In this document: positions 36,389-45,371 of the stretch, piece after piece
Position numbering within the stretch: the first letter of the stretch is position 1
Layout: each line of letters begins with the position of its first letter
Assembly: GCF_024055725.1 (NCBI RefSeq)
Contig: NZ_JAMXMX010000022.1
Location: forward strand, 1-64,000
Direction of reading: 5' to 3'
From: Actinoallomurus spadix
Lineage (GTDB): Bacteria; Actinomycetota; Actinomycetes; Streptosporangiales; Streptosporangiaceae
DNA length: 64,000 bases
Position numbers and translations under genes: made by a program
The notes under the pieces: model-generated
The model's database searches: none
What the model saw: only the letters and a program-made list of their open reading frames with translations
What the model was told of the DNA's origin: nothing

Positions 36389-38692
36389 ATGACGGCCGAC
36401 GTGGGCGCGCGGACCAGTGACCTGATCGTCCTCGGTGGCGCGCGCCAGAACAACCTCAAGGGCGTGGACCTGCGCATCCCGAAGCACAGGCTGACCGTCT
36501 TCACCGGCGTGTCCGGCTCGGGCAAGTCCTCGGTGGTGTTCGGCACGATCGCCGTCGAGTCGCAACGGCAGCTGAACGAGACCTTCCCCTGGTTCATCCG
36601 GAACCGGCTGCCGAGGTACGAGCGTCCGGACGCCAGGATCATCGAGAACCTGTCCACGGCGGTCGTCATCGACCAGCGGCCCGTCGGCGGCAACGCGCGG
36701 TCGACCGTCGGCACGATGACCGAGATCAACCCGATCCTCCGGGTGCTGTTCTCCCGTCACGGCCGGCCCGGCGCCGGGCACTCCCACGCCTACTCCTTCA
36801 ACGACCCACGCGGGATGTGCGAGGAGTGCCAGGGACTGGGCACGACGGTGCGCCTCGACCTCGGCCGGCTCCTGGACGAGGACAAGAGCCTGAACGAGGG
36901 CGCGATCGGCTTCCCGGCGTTCGCGCCCGGGACGTTCCTGTGGCAGCTGTACGCCGAGTCGGGCCTGTTCGACCCGGACCTGCCGATCCGTGAGTTCAGC
37001 GAGGCCGACCGGGAACTGCTGCTGTACGGCAGTGGGTTCACCGTGGACCGGGCGGGTCGCAACGGCGTCTACAAGAACGCGTACGAGGGGATCGCCCTCC
37101 GGTTCGACCGCCGCTACCTGAAGGACGGCCTGGACGCGCTGAAGGGGAAGGAACGGGCGGCCGTCGAGCGGGTCGTCGTCAAGGGACCGTGCCCGGTCTG
37201 CGGCGGGGCCCGGCTGAACCAGGCGGCGCTGGCCTCCCGCATCGACGGGGACAACATCGCCGACTACGCCGCCCTGGAGATCAGCGAGCTGATCCCCCGG
37301 CTCACGCGGATCGACGCGCCCACCGTCAAGCCCGTCGCCGAGGCCGCGGTGGCGGCCCTGCGCGACGTCGAGGCCGTCGGCCTGGGCTACCTCAGCCTGG
37401 CCCGGGAGACCTCGACCCTCTCCGGCGGCGAGGCGCAGCGACTGAAGGTGGTACGGCACCTGCGCAGCAGCCTGACCGACCTCACCTACATCTTCGACGA
37501 GCCGAGCGTCGGCCTGCACCCGCGCGACGTGCGCCGCATGAGCGACCTGCTGCGCGCCCTCCGCGACAAGGGCAACACCGTCCTGGTCGTCGAACACGAC
37601 CGGACCGTCATCGAGGGCGCCGACCACGTCATCGACATGGGGCCGGGCGCGGGCACCGACGGCGGTGAGGTGATCTACGAAGGCTCCGTCGAGGGCCTGC
37701 GCCGATCCGGGACGCCGACCGGCCGGAGCCTGCTGACGGTGCCCGGGCTGAAGGGGACCTACCGGACCCCGACCGGCACCCTGCCGATCCGGGACGCCGA
37801 CCTGCACAACCTGCGGAACATCTCGGTCGGCGTACCCACGGGGGTGCTGACCTGCGTGACCGGGGTCGCGGGCTCGGGGAAGAGCACCCTGATCTCCCGG
37901 GTCTTCACCGCGCAGCACCCGCAGGCCGTCGTCGTGGACCAGTCCGCGATCGGCGTCTCGACGCGCTCCACCCCGGCGACGTACCTCGACATCATGGACG
38001 CCGTCCGCCGGCTGTTCGCCCGGGCATCCGGCACCGACCCCGGGCTGTTCAGCTTCAACTCGGCCGGCGCGTGCCCCGAGTGCCAGGGGCGCGGGTGCAT
38101 CGAGACGGACCTGGCCTTCCTGGACCCGGTGACGACCGTGTGCGAGCGCTGCGCGGGCCTCCGGTACAACGACGAGGCGCTGCGCCACGCGTTCCACGGC
38201 AGGACGATCGCCGGCGTCCTCGCGATGACGGCCGACGAGGCGCACGGCTTCTTCGACGACGCCCGCATCCGCGCACGGCTGTCCCTGCTCCGCGAGGTCG
38301 GGCTCGGCTACCTCACCCTGGGGCAGCCGCTGTCCACCCTGTCCGGCGGTGAACGGCAGCGGCTCAAACTCGCTCACCGGCTGCGCGAGACCGGCGTCGT
38401 CTACGTCTTCGACGAGCCCACCACCGGGCTGCACATGGCGGACACCCGCCGCCTGCTCGGGCTGTTCGACCGCCTCGTGGACGGCGGGAACACCGTCATC
38501 GTGATCGAGCACGACCTCGACGTCGTCAAGTACGCCGACTGGGTCATCGACCTGGGCCCGGAAGCGGGCCGGCACGGCGGCCGGGTCCTGTACGAGGGCA
38601 CGCCGGACGGCCTCCTCACCGTCGAGGAATCTCACACCGGCCGCTGCCTCGCCGACGACCTCCGCCGGGCCGGGCACGCGACGTCCCGGTGA
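36389..38692 (+). CDS. Short UvrA-like ABC protein (drug-resistance/DrrC type)
   Basis: 767 residues, against about 940-950 in UvrA. Two ABC modules: Walker A GVSGSGKSS and GVAGSGKST, signatures LSGGEAQRLK and LSGGERQRLK, Walker B YIFDEPSVGLHP and YVFDEPTTGLHM. Zinc-type clusters CEECQGLG, CPVCGG, CPECQGRG and CERC are kept. The missing ~180 residues suggest loss of the UvrB-interaction insertion. Size matches DrrC of Streptomyces peucetius (about 764), which protects DNA from bound daunorubicin. The MarR neighbour supports inducible resistance to a DNA-binding compound. Confidence 0.88.
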   Translation: MTADVGARTSDLIVLGGARQNNLKGVDLRIPKHRLTVFTGVSGSGKSSVVFGTIAVESQRQLNETFPWFIRNRLPRYERPDARIIENLSTAVVIDQRPVGGNARSTVGTMTEINPILRVLFSRHGRPGAGHSHAYSFNDPRGMCEECQGLGTTVRLDLGRLLDEDKSLNEGAIGFPAFAPGTFLWQLYAESGLFDPDLPIREFSEADRELLLYGSGFTVDRAGRNGVYKNAYEGIALRFDRRYLKDGLDALKGKERAAVERVVVKGPCPVCGGARLNQAALASRIDGDNIADYAALEISELIPRLTRIDAPTVKPVAEAAVAALRDVEAVGLGYLSLARETSTLSGGEAQRLKVVRHLRSSLTDLTYIFDEPSVGLHPRDVRRMSDLLRALRDKGNTVLVVEHDRTVIEGADHVIDMGPGAGTDGGEVIYEGSVEGLRRSGTPTGRSLLTVPGLKGTYRTPTGTLPIRDADLHNLRNISVGVPTGVLTCVTGVAGSGKSTLISRVFTAQHPQAVVVDQSAIGVSTRSTPATYLDIMDAVRRLFARASGTDPGLFSFNSAGACPECQGRGCIETDLAFLDPVTTVCERCAGLRYNDEALRHAFHGRTIAGVLAMTADEAHGFFDDARIRARLSLLREVGLGYLTLGQPLSTLSGGERQRLKLAHRLRETGVVYVFDEPTTGLHMADTRRLLGLFDRLVDGGNTVIVIEHDLDVVKYADWVIDLGPEAGRHGGRVLYEGTPDGLLTVEESHTGRCLADDLRRAGHATSR

Positions 38693-38713
38693 TCGGCGCC
38701 GTCGGCGGCGGGG

Positions 38714-39271
38714 TCAGCGGCCGGTGCGGATGCGGACGACGGCCGGCAGCTCCGGGGTCTGCAGGCTCTGGCGAAGCCGCCGGAGCGCCGGGTGGAGGAG
38801 GTCGTCGATGCCGGCCGGCGCGGCGCCCGGTTCCAGGGTCATCGTGAGGAGGAGACACGGGCGGGCCGGGGTGCCGGCGAGCCGCACGGCCACGCTCCGC
38901 ACGCCGGGACTGTCGAGGAGGTCGTTCCGGAGGGCGTCGCCGACCACGTGGGCGGGCAGCGCCGTGATCCCCTCCCGGGGGTCGTCCTCGAGCCGGATCG
39001 CCCGCCGAGTGCCGGTGGCGGCCTGGGTGATGAGCCAGTACAGCGCGAGCGTCCCGACCACGACGGCGGCCGCGGCCAGCGGGGCCCAGAACCAGACGTG
39101 ACCGTCGACGAAGGTGCGGGTGGCCCGGTCGGTGATCGGCACGCCGGCGGTTCCGAGCACGCCGGGCCAGAGGCCGAGGCCGCGGACGAACGCCGTGGCC
39201 CCGCCCAGGAACAGGATGAGCCCGACGATCGCCAGGCCGGTCCGGTTCCGGTGCGCGGTACGGCGGAGCAT
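38714..39271 (-). CDS. AmaP-like membrane anchor protein of the Asp23 operon
   Basis: 185 residues from ATG 39271, with GGAGG eight bases upstream. Two N-terminal membrane helices (GLAIVGLILFLGGATAFVRG; WFWAPLAAAAVVVGTLALYW) are followed by a soluble domain (VGDALRNDLLDSPGVRSVAV). The layout matches alkaline-shock membrane anchors that tether Asp23. It is the last gene of the operon. Confidence 0.75.
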   Translation of the reverse strand: MLRRTAHRNRTGLAIVGLILFLGGATAFVRGLGLWPGVLGTAGVPITDRATRTFVDGHVWFWAPLAAAAVVVGTLALYWLITQAATGTRRAIRLEDDPREGITALPAHVVGDALRNDLLDSPGVRSVAVRLAGTPARPCLLLTMTLEPGAAPAGIDDLLHPALRRLRQSLQTPELPAVVRIRTGR

Positions 39272-39273
39272 GG

Positions 39274-39864
39274 TCAGTCCTCCCGGTTCCGGACGGTGAC
39301 GCGCACGTGCGGCGGGCGCAGCGGGGCGAGTTCCCGGAGCCGTCCGGTGACGGCCCGCTCCACCTGCTCGGGCAGCCCGCGGGGATCGCGGAGAGGGCTC
39401 GCCGCCTGGACCCGTACCCCGCCGCGCCGGAGCCGGACACGCGCCCGGGTCACGCCGTCGACGTTCCGGGCGGCCTGGGCGAGCTGCCGCCGGAGCCCCG
39501 CCGCCGTGATGCCCACGACCACGTCGGGGTCGTCGAAGGCCAGCGCGATGACCCGCGGGCGGCCGGGCCACAGCGCGAGCAGGATCAGCAGCAGCCCGAG
39601 CACCGCGAGCAGGCACGCCACGGCCAGTGCCAGCGGATCGGCCCAGCGCGTGGCGCGTCCGAGGCCCGCCAGGTACGGCACCGGCAGCACGCTCCCCGAC
39701 CGGGGGGACAGCAGGGAGGTGATCACCTCGACCGCGATGAGAAAGGCGGCGGCGGCCAGCGCGGCCGCCGCCAGGACGGCCGGGACGGCGCGGCGGGGCC
39801 GGAACACGCGCCGTCCGCCGCGGCGGGACACCGCGGGCGGCCGCTCCCGCTCCGAGGCGGTCAC
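39274..39864 (-). CDS. DUF6286-type membrane protein of the Asp23 operon
   Basis: 196 residues from GTG 39864, which overlaps the preceding stop as GTGA. Arg-rich N-terminus, two membrane helices (VLAAAALAAAAFLIAVEVI; LALAVACLLAVLGLLLILLA) and a C-terminal Asp23-like alpha/beta domain (GITAAGLRRQLAQAARNVDG). Common in actinobacterial Asp23 clusters. Function unknown, probably envelope-associated. Confidence 0.75.
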   Translation of the reverse strand: MTASERERPPAVSRRGGRRVFRPRRAVPAVLAAAALAAAAFLIAVEVITSLLSPRSGSVLPVPYLAGLGRATRWADPLALAVACLLAVLGLLLILLALWPGRPRVIALAFDDPDVVVGITAAGLRRQLAQAARNVDGVTRARVRLRRGGVRVQAASPLRDPRGLPEQVERAVTGRLRELAPLRPPHVRVTVRNRED

Positions 39865-40265
39865 AGCGGACGCTCGCCGGCCGGCCCGGGCGGCGTCAGC
39901 CGGGCGATGTCGATGTCGACCTGGCGCACCCGCAGGCCGGTCAGCTCCCCTACGCGGGCCATGACATGGGCCCGCAGGGTCTGGGTCACCTGCCGCACCG
40001 GCGCCGGGTAGACGACGGAGACGCGCATCCGCAGCGCCGCCAGCCCGCCGTCGACGCGGGCCTTCACGCGGGGCCCGGTGGCCGCCGGACCCCGCGTGAA
40101 GGGCAGGCCCGCGTGCCGCTCGCCGGCCCCGGCGATCCCGCCGACCTCGGTCAGCGCGCGGAACGCTATCTTCTCCACCACCCGGGCGCCGATCACGGTG
40201 CGGCCGCGGGTCTCCTCCGCGGCGACGCGCTCCGCAGCCGCGGGCGCCGGAGGCGCGGAGCTCAC
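39861..40265 (-). CDS. Asp23/Gls24 family protein
   Basis: 134 residues from GTG 40265, overlapping the previous stop. The Asp23 pattern is visible: VIGARVVEKIAFRALTEVGG, VKARVDGGLAALRMRVSVVY, VTQTLRAHVMARVGELTGLR and VRQVDIDIARL. Asp23 proteins lie under the membrane and respond to envelope stress. Confidence 0.85.
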   Translation of the reverse strand: MSSAPPAPAAAERVAAEETRGRTVIGARVVEKIAFRALTEVGGIAGAGERHAGLPFTRGPAATGPRVKARVDGGLAALRMRVSVVYPAPVRQVTQTLRAHVMARVGELTGLRVRQVDIDIARLTPPGPAGERPL

Positions 40266-40471
40266 GGGTGCCTCCGGCCGCCGAGCAGTTCACGCAGGTT
40301 CAGATCGCCGATGAGCGCCCGTCCGGCCAGCAGCCCGACCACTCCGAGCACCAGCACGATCAAGAACGCGGCGACGCCGCCGAACGCACCGGCGAAGCCC
40401 AGCGCCGTTCCGAACGCCAGGCCGACCACCGGCCACCAGCGCAGTTCGTCCATGTCCTCCACACCCCGCAT
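40262..40471 (-). CDS. DUF2273-like small membrane protein
   Basis: 69 residues (or 63 from ATG 40453, which has GGAGG very close). Two hydrophobic helices: VVGLAFGTALGFAGAFGGV and FLIVLVLGVVGLLAGRALI. DUF2273 proteins accompany Asp23 and AmaP in Gram-positive operons. Its stop overlaps the next gene. Confidence 0.75.
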   Translation of the reverse strand: MRGVEDMDELRWWPVVGLAFGTALGFAGAFGGVAAFLIVLVLGVVGLLAGRALIGDLNLRELLGGRRHP

Positions 40472-40474
40472 TCC

Positions 40475-40687
40475 TCACGCCGGGCGCCGTCTCCCCCGGC
40501 GCCCGCGCCGCGCCCAGCGGACGATCGGCCACAGCCCTCGCCGGGAGCGGAACACCGTCACGTTCCCCGCCTCTCCGGCGCCGGCGCGCCAGCGGTCCAG
40601 GCCGGCGGCGAACCGCTCCGGATCACCGCCCACGTCCGGGTGATGGGCCCGCACCCAGACGCTGAACTCGTGCCGGTCCGGTCTCAT
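40475..40687 (-). CDS. Small J-domain-like protein in the Asp23 operon
   Basis: 70 residues from ATG 40687. No family is certain. It contains WVRAHHPDVGGDPERF, which carries the HPD tripeptide (residues 16-18) of DnaJ J-domains in a typical setting, but is too short for a full J-domain. The C-terminus is very Arg-rich. It may couple a chaperone to the Asp23 complex or merely resemble a J-motif. Confidence 0.6.
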   Translation of the reverse strand: MRPDRHEFSVWVRAHHPDVGGDPERFAAGLDRWRAGAGEAGNVTVFRSRRGLWPIVRWARRGRRGRRRPA

Positions 40688-40697
40688 CCGTGCCGCC

Positions 40698-41009
40698 TCA
40701 TCCGTGCCGTCCGGGAATCTCGATGTCGTCGATGGCCACGTCGACCCGCCACTCCGGCACCACGCTCCGCGCGGCTGCGCGCACCTGGTCGGCGACCTCG
40801 GCCAGCGGCCGGCCGTAGCGGGCCACGACCGCGACACGAACCTCGCCGTCTCCGACCGCCACGCCCCGGACGGAACGGCCGGGCAGATAGGTCCCGATCG
40901 GCCCCTCGGCGAGTCGTGCCACCAACGGGCAGGCGGCCACGGCCGCGCTGATCCGGTCGGCCAGGCTCCCGGCCTCGCCGGTGCCGACGGTGCCGCCGGA
41001 GAGCGTCAC
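40698..41009 (-). CDS. Asp23/Gls24-related small protein
   Basis: 103 residues from GTG 41009, overlapping the asp23 stop as GTGA. Shortened Asp23 domain: SLADRISAAVAACPLVARLA, GVAVGDGEVRVAVVARYGRP, ADQVRAAARSVVPEWRVDV and VAIDDIEIPG. It may form mixed oligomers with the larger Asp23 proteins beside it. Confidence 0.75.
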   Translation of the reverse strand: MTLSGGTVGTGEAGSLADRISAAVAACPLVARLAEGPIGTYLPGRSVRGVAVGDGEVRVAVVARYGRPLAEVADQVRAAARSVVPEWRVDVAIDDIEIPGRHG

Positions 41010-41482
41010 TGGACCCGCGGCTCGGCCGGCTCGGCTTCTTCTTCGTCCGGGAGGTGAACGTCGCCGACGGTGATGTTGACCTCGGTGACCTCCAGGCCGC
41101 ACATCTTCTCCACGGCGGTGATGACGTTGCGCCGCACGCCGTTGGCGAGATCGGGGATGGACACCCCGTACTCGACGATCATGTCCAGGTCGATCGCGGT
41201 CTGCCGCTCGCCCACCTCGACCATGACGCCCCGGGTGACGCTCTGGCCGCCGGCCCGGGGAAGGCGTTCGCGGACGGCCCCGACCGCGCGGGACAGGCCC
41301 GAGCCCATCGCGTACACCCCCGGGACCTCGCGGGTCGCCATGCCGGCGACCTTGGCGACGACCGCGTCCGCGATCGACGTCCTGCCGTGCTCGCCGACCA
41401 GCTCACTGCCCGTCCGGGCGCTCACCGCACCCTTCGGCTCGGAGACCGCCGAGGTCGTCTTCCCACTCTCCGCCGCGCTCAT
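41006..41482 (-). CDS. Asp23/Gls24 family envelope stress response protein
   Basis: 158 residues. First gene of the operon, with GGGAGG before ATG 41482. Asp23 core: GRTSIADAVVAKVAGMATRE, VPGVYAMGSG, MVEVGERQTAIDLDMIVEYG, VITAVEKMCGLEVTEVNITV. The N-terminal 30 residues are polar and disordered-looking. A sigma-B-like promoter lies 90 bp upstream, consistent with stress induction of the seven-gene operon. Confidence 0.9.
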   Translation of the reverse strand: MSAAESGKTTSAVSEPKGAVSARTGSELVGEHGRTSIADAVVAKVAGMATREVPGVYAMGSGLSRAVGAVRERLPRAGGQSVTRGVMVEVGERQTAIDLDMIVEYGVSIPDLANGVRRNVITAVEKMCGLEVTEVNITVGDVHLPDEEEAEPAEPRVQ

Positions 41483-41570
41483 GTGGCCTCCCTTCCCGGC
41501 GAGACGTGCGCACAGGTCGCACCGGTCCCGCGACGGCCACTGCCGGGTTCGCCCCCTGTCAGGGCTCGCC

Positions 41571-41595
41571 CTACCCACAGCAATAACGGACAAAC
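41571..41595 (-). promoter_or_regulatory. Sigma-B-like promoter of the Asp23 operon
   Basis: On the minus strand GTTTGT (41595-41590), a 13-bp spacer and GGGTAG (41576-41571) match the GTTT-N13-15-GGGTA pattern of sigma-B-type stress promoters. The same elements and spacing recur at 54680-54704. Confidence 0.55.
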
Positions 41596-41627
41596 CGCCC
41601 AGACGACCGCGACTCGCCCAGGGGTGA

Positions 41628-42299
41628 TCAGTGGCGCGTGACCTCCGGGAGGCCGTCGAGGAGGAGGTCGACGATGCCGTTGGTGACCGTCTCGCGCGGG
41701 ACGTCGGGGTGGTCCAGCCACCACTCCCCCGCCGCCTGGACCATGCCCACCGTGGCATGACTCCAGATGTGGACCCGGACCGGGTCGGGCAGCAGCCCCT
41801 CCCGTAGCAGGATGTCGGCGATCTCGCCGCCGAGGCCGCGGATGACCGTGCCCATCGCGCTGTGCGTGGCCGCGTCCTCGGCGCCGGCCCGGTGCACGAG
41901 GAACCGATAGAGATGCCGGTTGGCGGCGATGGCGGCGAGGTAGGTGTCGATCGCCGCCCGCGACCGCGTGCGGATGTCGCCGGGGCGGGAGAAGGCTGCC
42001 CGCACGTTGTCCATGAGCGCCCGGGTGTGCCGTTCGGCGAGGGCCTGGTAGAGACCGGACTTGTCACCGAAGTGCCGGTAGAGGATGGGCTTGCTGATGC
42101 CCGCCTCGGACGCGATCGCGGCCATCGACGCCTCCGGGCCCTCCCGGAGAATGATCCGGTCGGCGGCCTCGAGCAGGGCCCGGCGGCGGCGCGGGTCACG
42201 GCCCGCACGGCCGCCCGACGCTCTCGCCGTCGCACGTTCACCGGGCGGGTCGTCGTCGCCGCGTGGAACGGTCCCCTCGTCTCGTACGCCGTCGATCAC
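41628..42299 (-). CDS. TetR-family transcriptional regulator
   Basis: 223 residues from GTG 42299. A disordered acidic/basic N-terminus (1-35) is followed by the DNA-binding domain RALLEAADRIILREGPEASM, ASEAGISKPILYRHFGDKSG. The ligand domain has FLVHRAGAEDAATHSAMG and MVQAAGEWWLDHPDVPRETV, resembling the regulator at 51706. The gene is upstream of, and co-oriented with, the Asp23 operon; no direct link is visible. Confidence 0.9.
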   Translation of the reverse strand: MIDGVRDEGTVPRGDDDPPGERATARASGGRAGRDPRRRRALLEAADRIILREGPEASMAAIASEAGISKPILYRHFGDKSGLYQALAERHTRALMDNVRAAFSRPGDIRTRSRAAIDTYLAAIAANRHLYRFLVHRAGAEDAATHSAMGTVIRGLGGEIADILLREGLLPDPVRVHIWSHATVGMVQAAGEWWLDHPDVPRETVTNGIVDLLLDGLPEVTRH

Positions 42300-42401
42300 G
42301 ATCCGAGCCTAGTACCGCGATCGTCGACCGATCCTGGTCAGAGGCTCTGAACCGGATCTTCGTGGCCGGAGGAGGTCGGTTCGTTGCCCCGCCGAAATTA
42401 A

Positions 42402-42418
42402 ACAGGTTAGTTTCCTGT
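42402..42418. promoter_or_regulatory. Inverted repeat upstream of the GH20 gene
   Basis: ACAGG-TTAGTTT-CCTGT lies in an A/T-rich patch about 104 bp before the hexosaminidase start. It is not the DasR-type AGTGGTCTAGACCACT site. It resembles ROK-type half-sites only weakly. Confidence 0.35.
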
Positions 42419-42521
42419 CCGTGTTAGAGCCCTGGCCGCGCGACGGTCCCTGACCATCCCCCTGCCCCGCTGCGCCTTCCACGCCCAGCCATCGGGCGAC
42501 GATGGCCCCTACCGGACTCCC

Positions 42522-45371
42522 ATGAGAGCGGCACCTTCCACGATGAGCATCCCGATCAGATCGGCGGCGCTACGCCTGTTGGCGGCGAGCGCGCTGACCT
42601 CGTCCTTCGTCCTCACGACGGCCCCCGCCCACGCGATGACCGGCGCGTGTCACCCGCGCGGGCGGGACCTGTCCGTCACCTTCCAGCCGATCGACCACAC
42701 CGTCACCGACGCGCAGTACCACCTCGCCCGGCTCACACTGGCCAACGGGGGCGGCCGGTGCTCCCTCGGCGGCGACTGGGCCCTGTACTTCAACTCTGTA
42801 CGCCGGCCGGCCGCCGTGCTGTCCGGCGCGGCCGGGGACACCGCGCGTGCGCAGCTCGCCGCTCAGGGGCTGACGGTCGCCCGGGCCGACGCGGCGCAGA
42901 GCGGCGACCTCTACGTCCTCACGCCCACGGGCGGGTTCGCCCCGCTCAAGCCGGGCGAGCGCCGCGCGATCGACATGAACTTCGAGCTGTGGGCGGTTCA
43001 GAAGACCGACGCGCCCGCGGGCTGGAGCATCTCCTTCGGCGGCGGCCCCGCCCAGTGGGTTCCCGCCAAGGCGCTGCTGGATCCGGCCGACCCGAAGCAG
43101 ACCAAGGCGTTCTCCGGCGACAACCGGCCCGTCCAGACGGCGGCGACGCGGTTCGCCGACGACACCGCGCGGAAGGTGGACCTCACCCTGCGGCAGCGGC
43201 TCGTCCCGCAGCCCCTGTCGGCCACCGCCGCCGAGGGCACGGTGACGCTCGACGGGCGGACCACGATCCGTCACTCGGCCGGGCTGGCCGGTGAGGCCGG
43301 TTACCTGCGGTCGGCGCTCGGCGACGTCGTCAGAGGCGGCGGAGAGGGCCGCGGCGGCGAGGGCGGGACCGTCGTCCGGCTGTCGGTGGACCCGAGGCTG
43401 GACGTCGACCACGACGGCAGGACGGACGCCGAGGGCTACACGCTGCGCGCGACCGCCCACGGCGTTGACATCGTCGGAAGCGACGCGGCCGGCGTGCTGT
43501 ACGGCGTGCAGACGCTGCGCCAGCTCATCCCCGTGCCGGCGTACGAGGCGGCGGCCCGCGGCGCCCGGCAGGCTAAGATCGGCGTGCCGCGCGCGACGAT
43601 CGCCGACGCCCCGCTGTTCGGATACCGCGGCATGGGCATCGACGTCGCGCGGCACTTTGAGACCCGGCAGACGATCGAGAAGTTCCTCGATCTGATGTCG
43701 TACCTGAAGTTGAACCGGCTGCACCTCCACCTCACCGACGACGAGGGCTGGCGGCTGCAGATCCCGGGGCTCCCCGAGCTGACCGGCTTCGGCGCGCACC
43801 GCGGCCTGGACCTCGGTGAGAAGACCCGGCTGCATCAGGTCATGGGCTCGGGCGACGACCTGGGCGGCGGCGACGGGGTCACGGGCAAGGCCCGCACCGC
43901 GACGGAGGCCAACCTGGGACGCACGCCCGCGTACCAGGGGTTCGAGCAGGACACGGTGAACTTCGTCGGCAAGGGCAGCGGCTACTACACGACGGCCGAT
44001 TTCGTCGAGATCCTCAAGTACGCGAACCGGCGGCACGTCCAGGTCGTCCCCGAGTTCGACTTCCCGGCGCACGCGCGGGCCGCGGTGCAGTCGATGGAAC
44101 GCCGCTACCAGCGGACCGGCGACGCGACGTACCGGCTGCTGGACCCGAAGGACACCTCGAACCACGTCAGCGTCCAGGGCTACACCGACAACCTGGCCAA
44201 CCCGTGTCTGCCGGGCACCTACGCGTTCCTCGGCAAGGTCGCGACCGAGGTGAAGAGGCTGTACGCCCGGGCCGGCGCGCCGCTGGAGATCTTCAACCTG
44301 GGCGGTGACGAGCCGCCGGGGCCGGACCGCTGGCAGGGGTCGCCCGCGTGCAAGAGCAATCCGGACACCGCCGGCAAGGACGACGCCGCCCTGATGAACT
44401 ACTTCTTCACGAAGTGGAACCGGATCGCGCTGACGGCCGCGCCGGCGACCGCCGGGTGGGAGGACGTCGTCCGGGACGACCCGCGGACCCTGAACCTCGA
44501 CCACTTCGTCGCGCTGCCCTGGCAGAACGTCTGGGGCTGGGGCCGGGAGGACTGGGCGTACCACTTCGCGAACACGGGCCGCAAGGTGGTCCTGGCGCAC
44601 GCCACGAACCTGTACATGGACCTGGCCTACAACAAGGACCCGGACGAGCCCGGGTACTACTGGGCGAACTACGTGGACGAGAAGAGCACGTTCACGTACC
44701 AGCCGTACGACGTGTACGCGAGCGCGACCGAGGACCGGTGGGGCGACCCGATCCAGCCGAACCCGGGCTGGGAGCGGCTGACGCCGGCGGGCCGCGCGAA
44801 CATCCTCGGCATGGAGGCCAACCTGTGGGCCGAGAACGGCAAGGCGGAGGGGATCCGGGAGTACCAGGCGTTCCCCAAGCTCCTCGGCGTCGCCGAGCGG
44901 GCCTGGAACCGCGACACACCGGACACCGCGCGGATGCCGGCGGCCTGGAACGTCTTCTCGAACACGCTCGGGCAGGTGACCTTCCCGCTGCTGTCCTACT
45001 ACCGGCCGGTGGGGCTGCCGGGCGTCGGCGTGAACTACCGTATTCCGCTGCCGGGCGGGCGGGTGAGCGACGGGACGCTCACCGCGAACGTCCGTGACCC
45101 GGGAATGGCGATCGAGTACTCCACCGACGGCGTCTCCTGGCGACCGTACGCCGGGCCGGTGAAGGCCGGGCCGACCGTGCTGCTGCGCACCCGCGCCGTC
45201 GACGGGCGAGTGAGCCGGATCTCCCCGGTCGGCCTGCCGGTGTGGCGGACGGGCACCGCGTATCCGGCGGGCGCGCTGGTGGACCACCAGGGTGAGATCT
45301 TCCGGGCGACGCGCGCCGGCACGTCGGCCGCGCCGGACACGTCCCCGTCGTCCTGGGCACCGGTCGGGTAG
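42522..45371 (+). CDS. Secreted GH20 beta-N-acetylhexosaminidase (chitobiase architecture) with C-terminal chitin-binding-like module
   Basis: 949 residues; ATG 42543 is an alternative start. The signal peptide ends near APAHA. Order: CHB_HEX carbohydrate-binding domain (about 45-190), GH20b domain (about 230-360), GH20 barrel with FGYRGMGIDVARHFETRQTI, LHLHLTDDEGWRL and catalytic Asp596-Glu597 in FNLGGDEPPG, and CHB_HEX_C (about 840-900). The last 45 residues (YPAGALVDHQGEIFRATRAG, then SSWAPVG) resemble a CBM5/12 chitin-binding module. It would release GlcNAc from chitobiose and chito-oligosaccharides outside the cell. Confidence 0.93.
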   Translation: MRAAPSTMSIPIRSAALRLLAASALTSSFVLTTAPAHAMTGACHPRGRDLSVTFQPIDHTVTDAQYHLARLTLANGGGRCSLGGDWALYFNSVRRPAAVLSGAAGDTARAQLAAQGLTVARADAAQSGDLYVLTPTGGFAPLKPGERRAIDMNFELWAVQKTDAPAGWSISFGGGPAQWVPAKALLDPADPKQTKAFSGDNRPVQTAATRFADDTARKVDLTLRQRLVPQPLSATAAEGTVTLDGRTTIRHSAGLAGEAGYLRSALGDVVRGGGEGRGGEGGTVVRLSVDPRLDVDHDGRTDAEGYTLRATAHGVDIVGSDAAGVLYGVQTLRQLIPVPAYEAAARGARQAKIGVPRATIADAPLFGYRGMGIDVARHFETRQTIEKFLDLMSYLKLNRLHLHLTDDEGWRLQIPGLPELTGFGAHRGLDLGEKTRLHQVMGSGDDLGGGDGVTGKARTATEANLGRTPAYQGFEQDTVNFVGKGSGYYTTADFVEILKYANRRHVQVVPEFDFPAHARAAVQSMERRYQRTGDATYRLLDPKDTSNHVSVQGYTDNLANPCLPGTYAFLGKVATEVKRLYARAGAPLEIFNLGGDEPPGPDRWQGSPACKSNPDTAGKDDAALMNYFFTKWNRIALTAAPATAGWEDVVRDDPRTLNLDHFVALPWQNVWGWGREDWAYHFANTGRKVVLAHATNLYMDLAYNKDPDEPGYYWANYVDEKSTFTYQPYDVYASATEDRWGDPIQPNPGWERLTPAGRANILGMEANLWAENGKAEGIREYQAFPKLLGVAERAWNRDTPDTARMPAAWNVFSNTLGQVTFPLLSYYRPVGLPGVGVNYRIPLPGGRVSDGTLTANVRDPGMAIEYSTDGVSWRPYAGPVKAGPTVLLRTRAVDGRVSRISPVGLPVWRTGTAYPAGALVDHQGEIFRATRAGTSAAPDTSPSSWAPVG

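Noticed and set aside
35726-38677. A 983-codon reading frame antisense to the UvrA-like gene
   Set aside because: Its C-terminal part is the real MarR gene, but the rest mirrors UvrA on the opposite strand. High GC leaves antisense frames open; the translated sequence is low-complexity and lacks domains.
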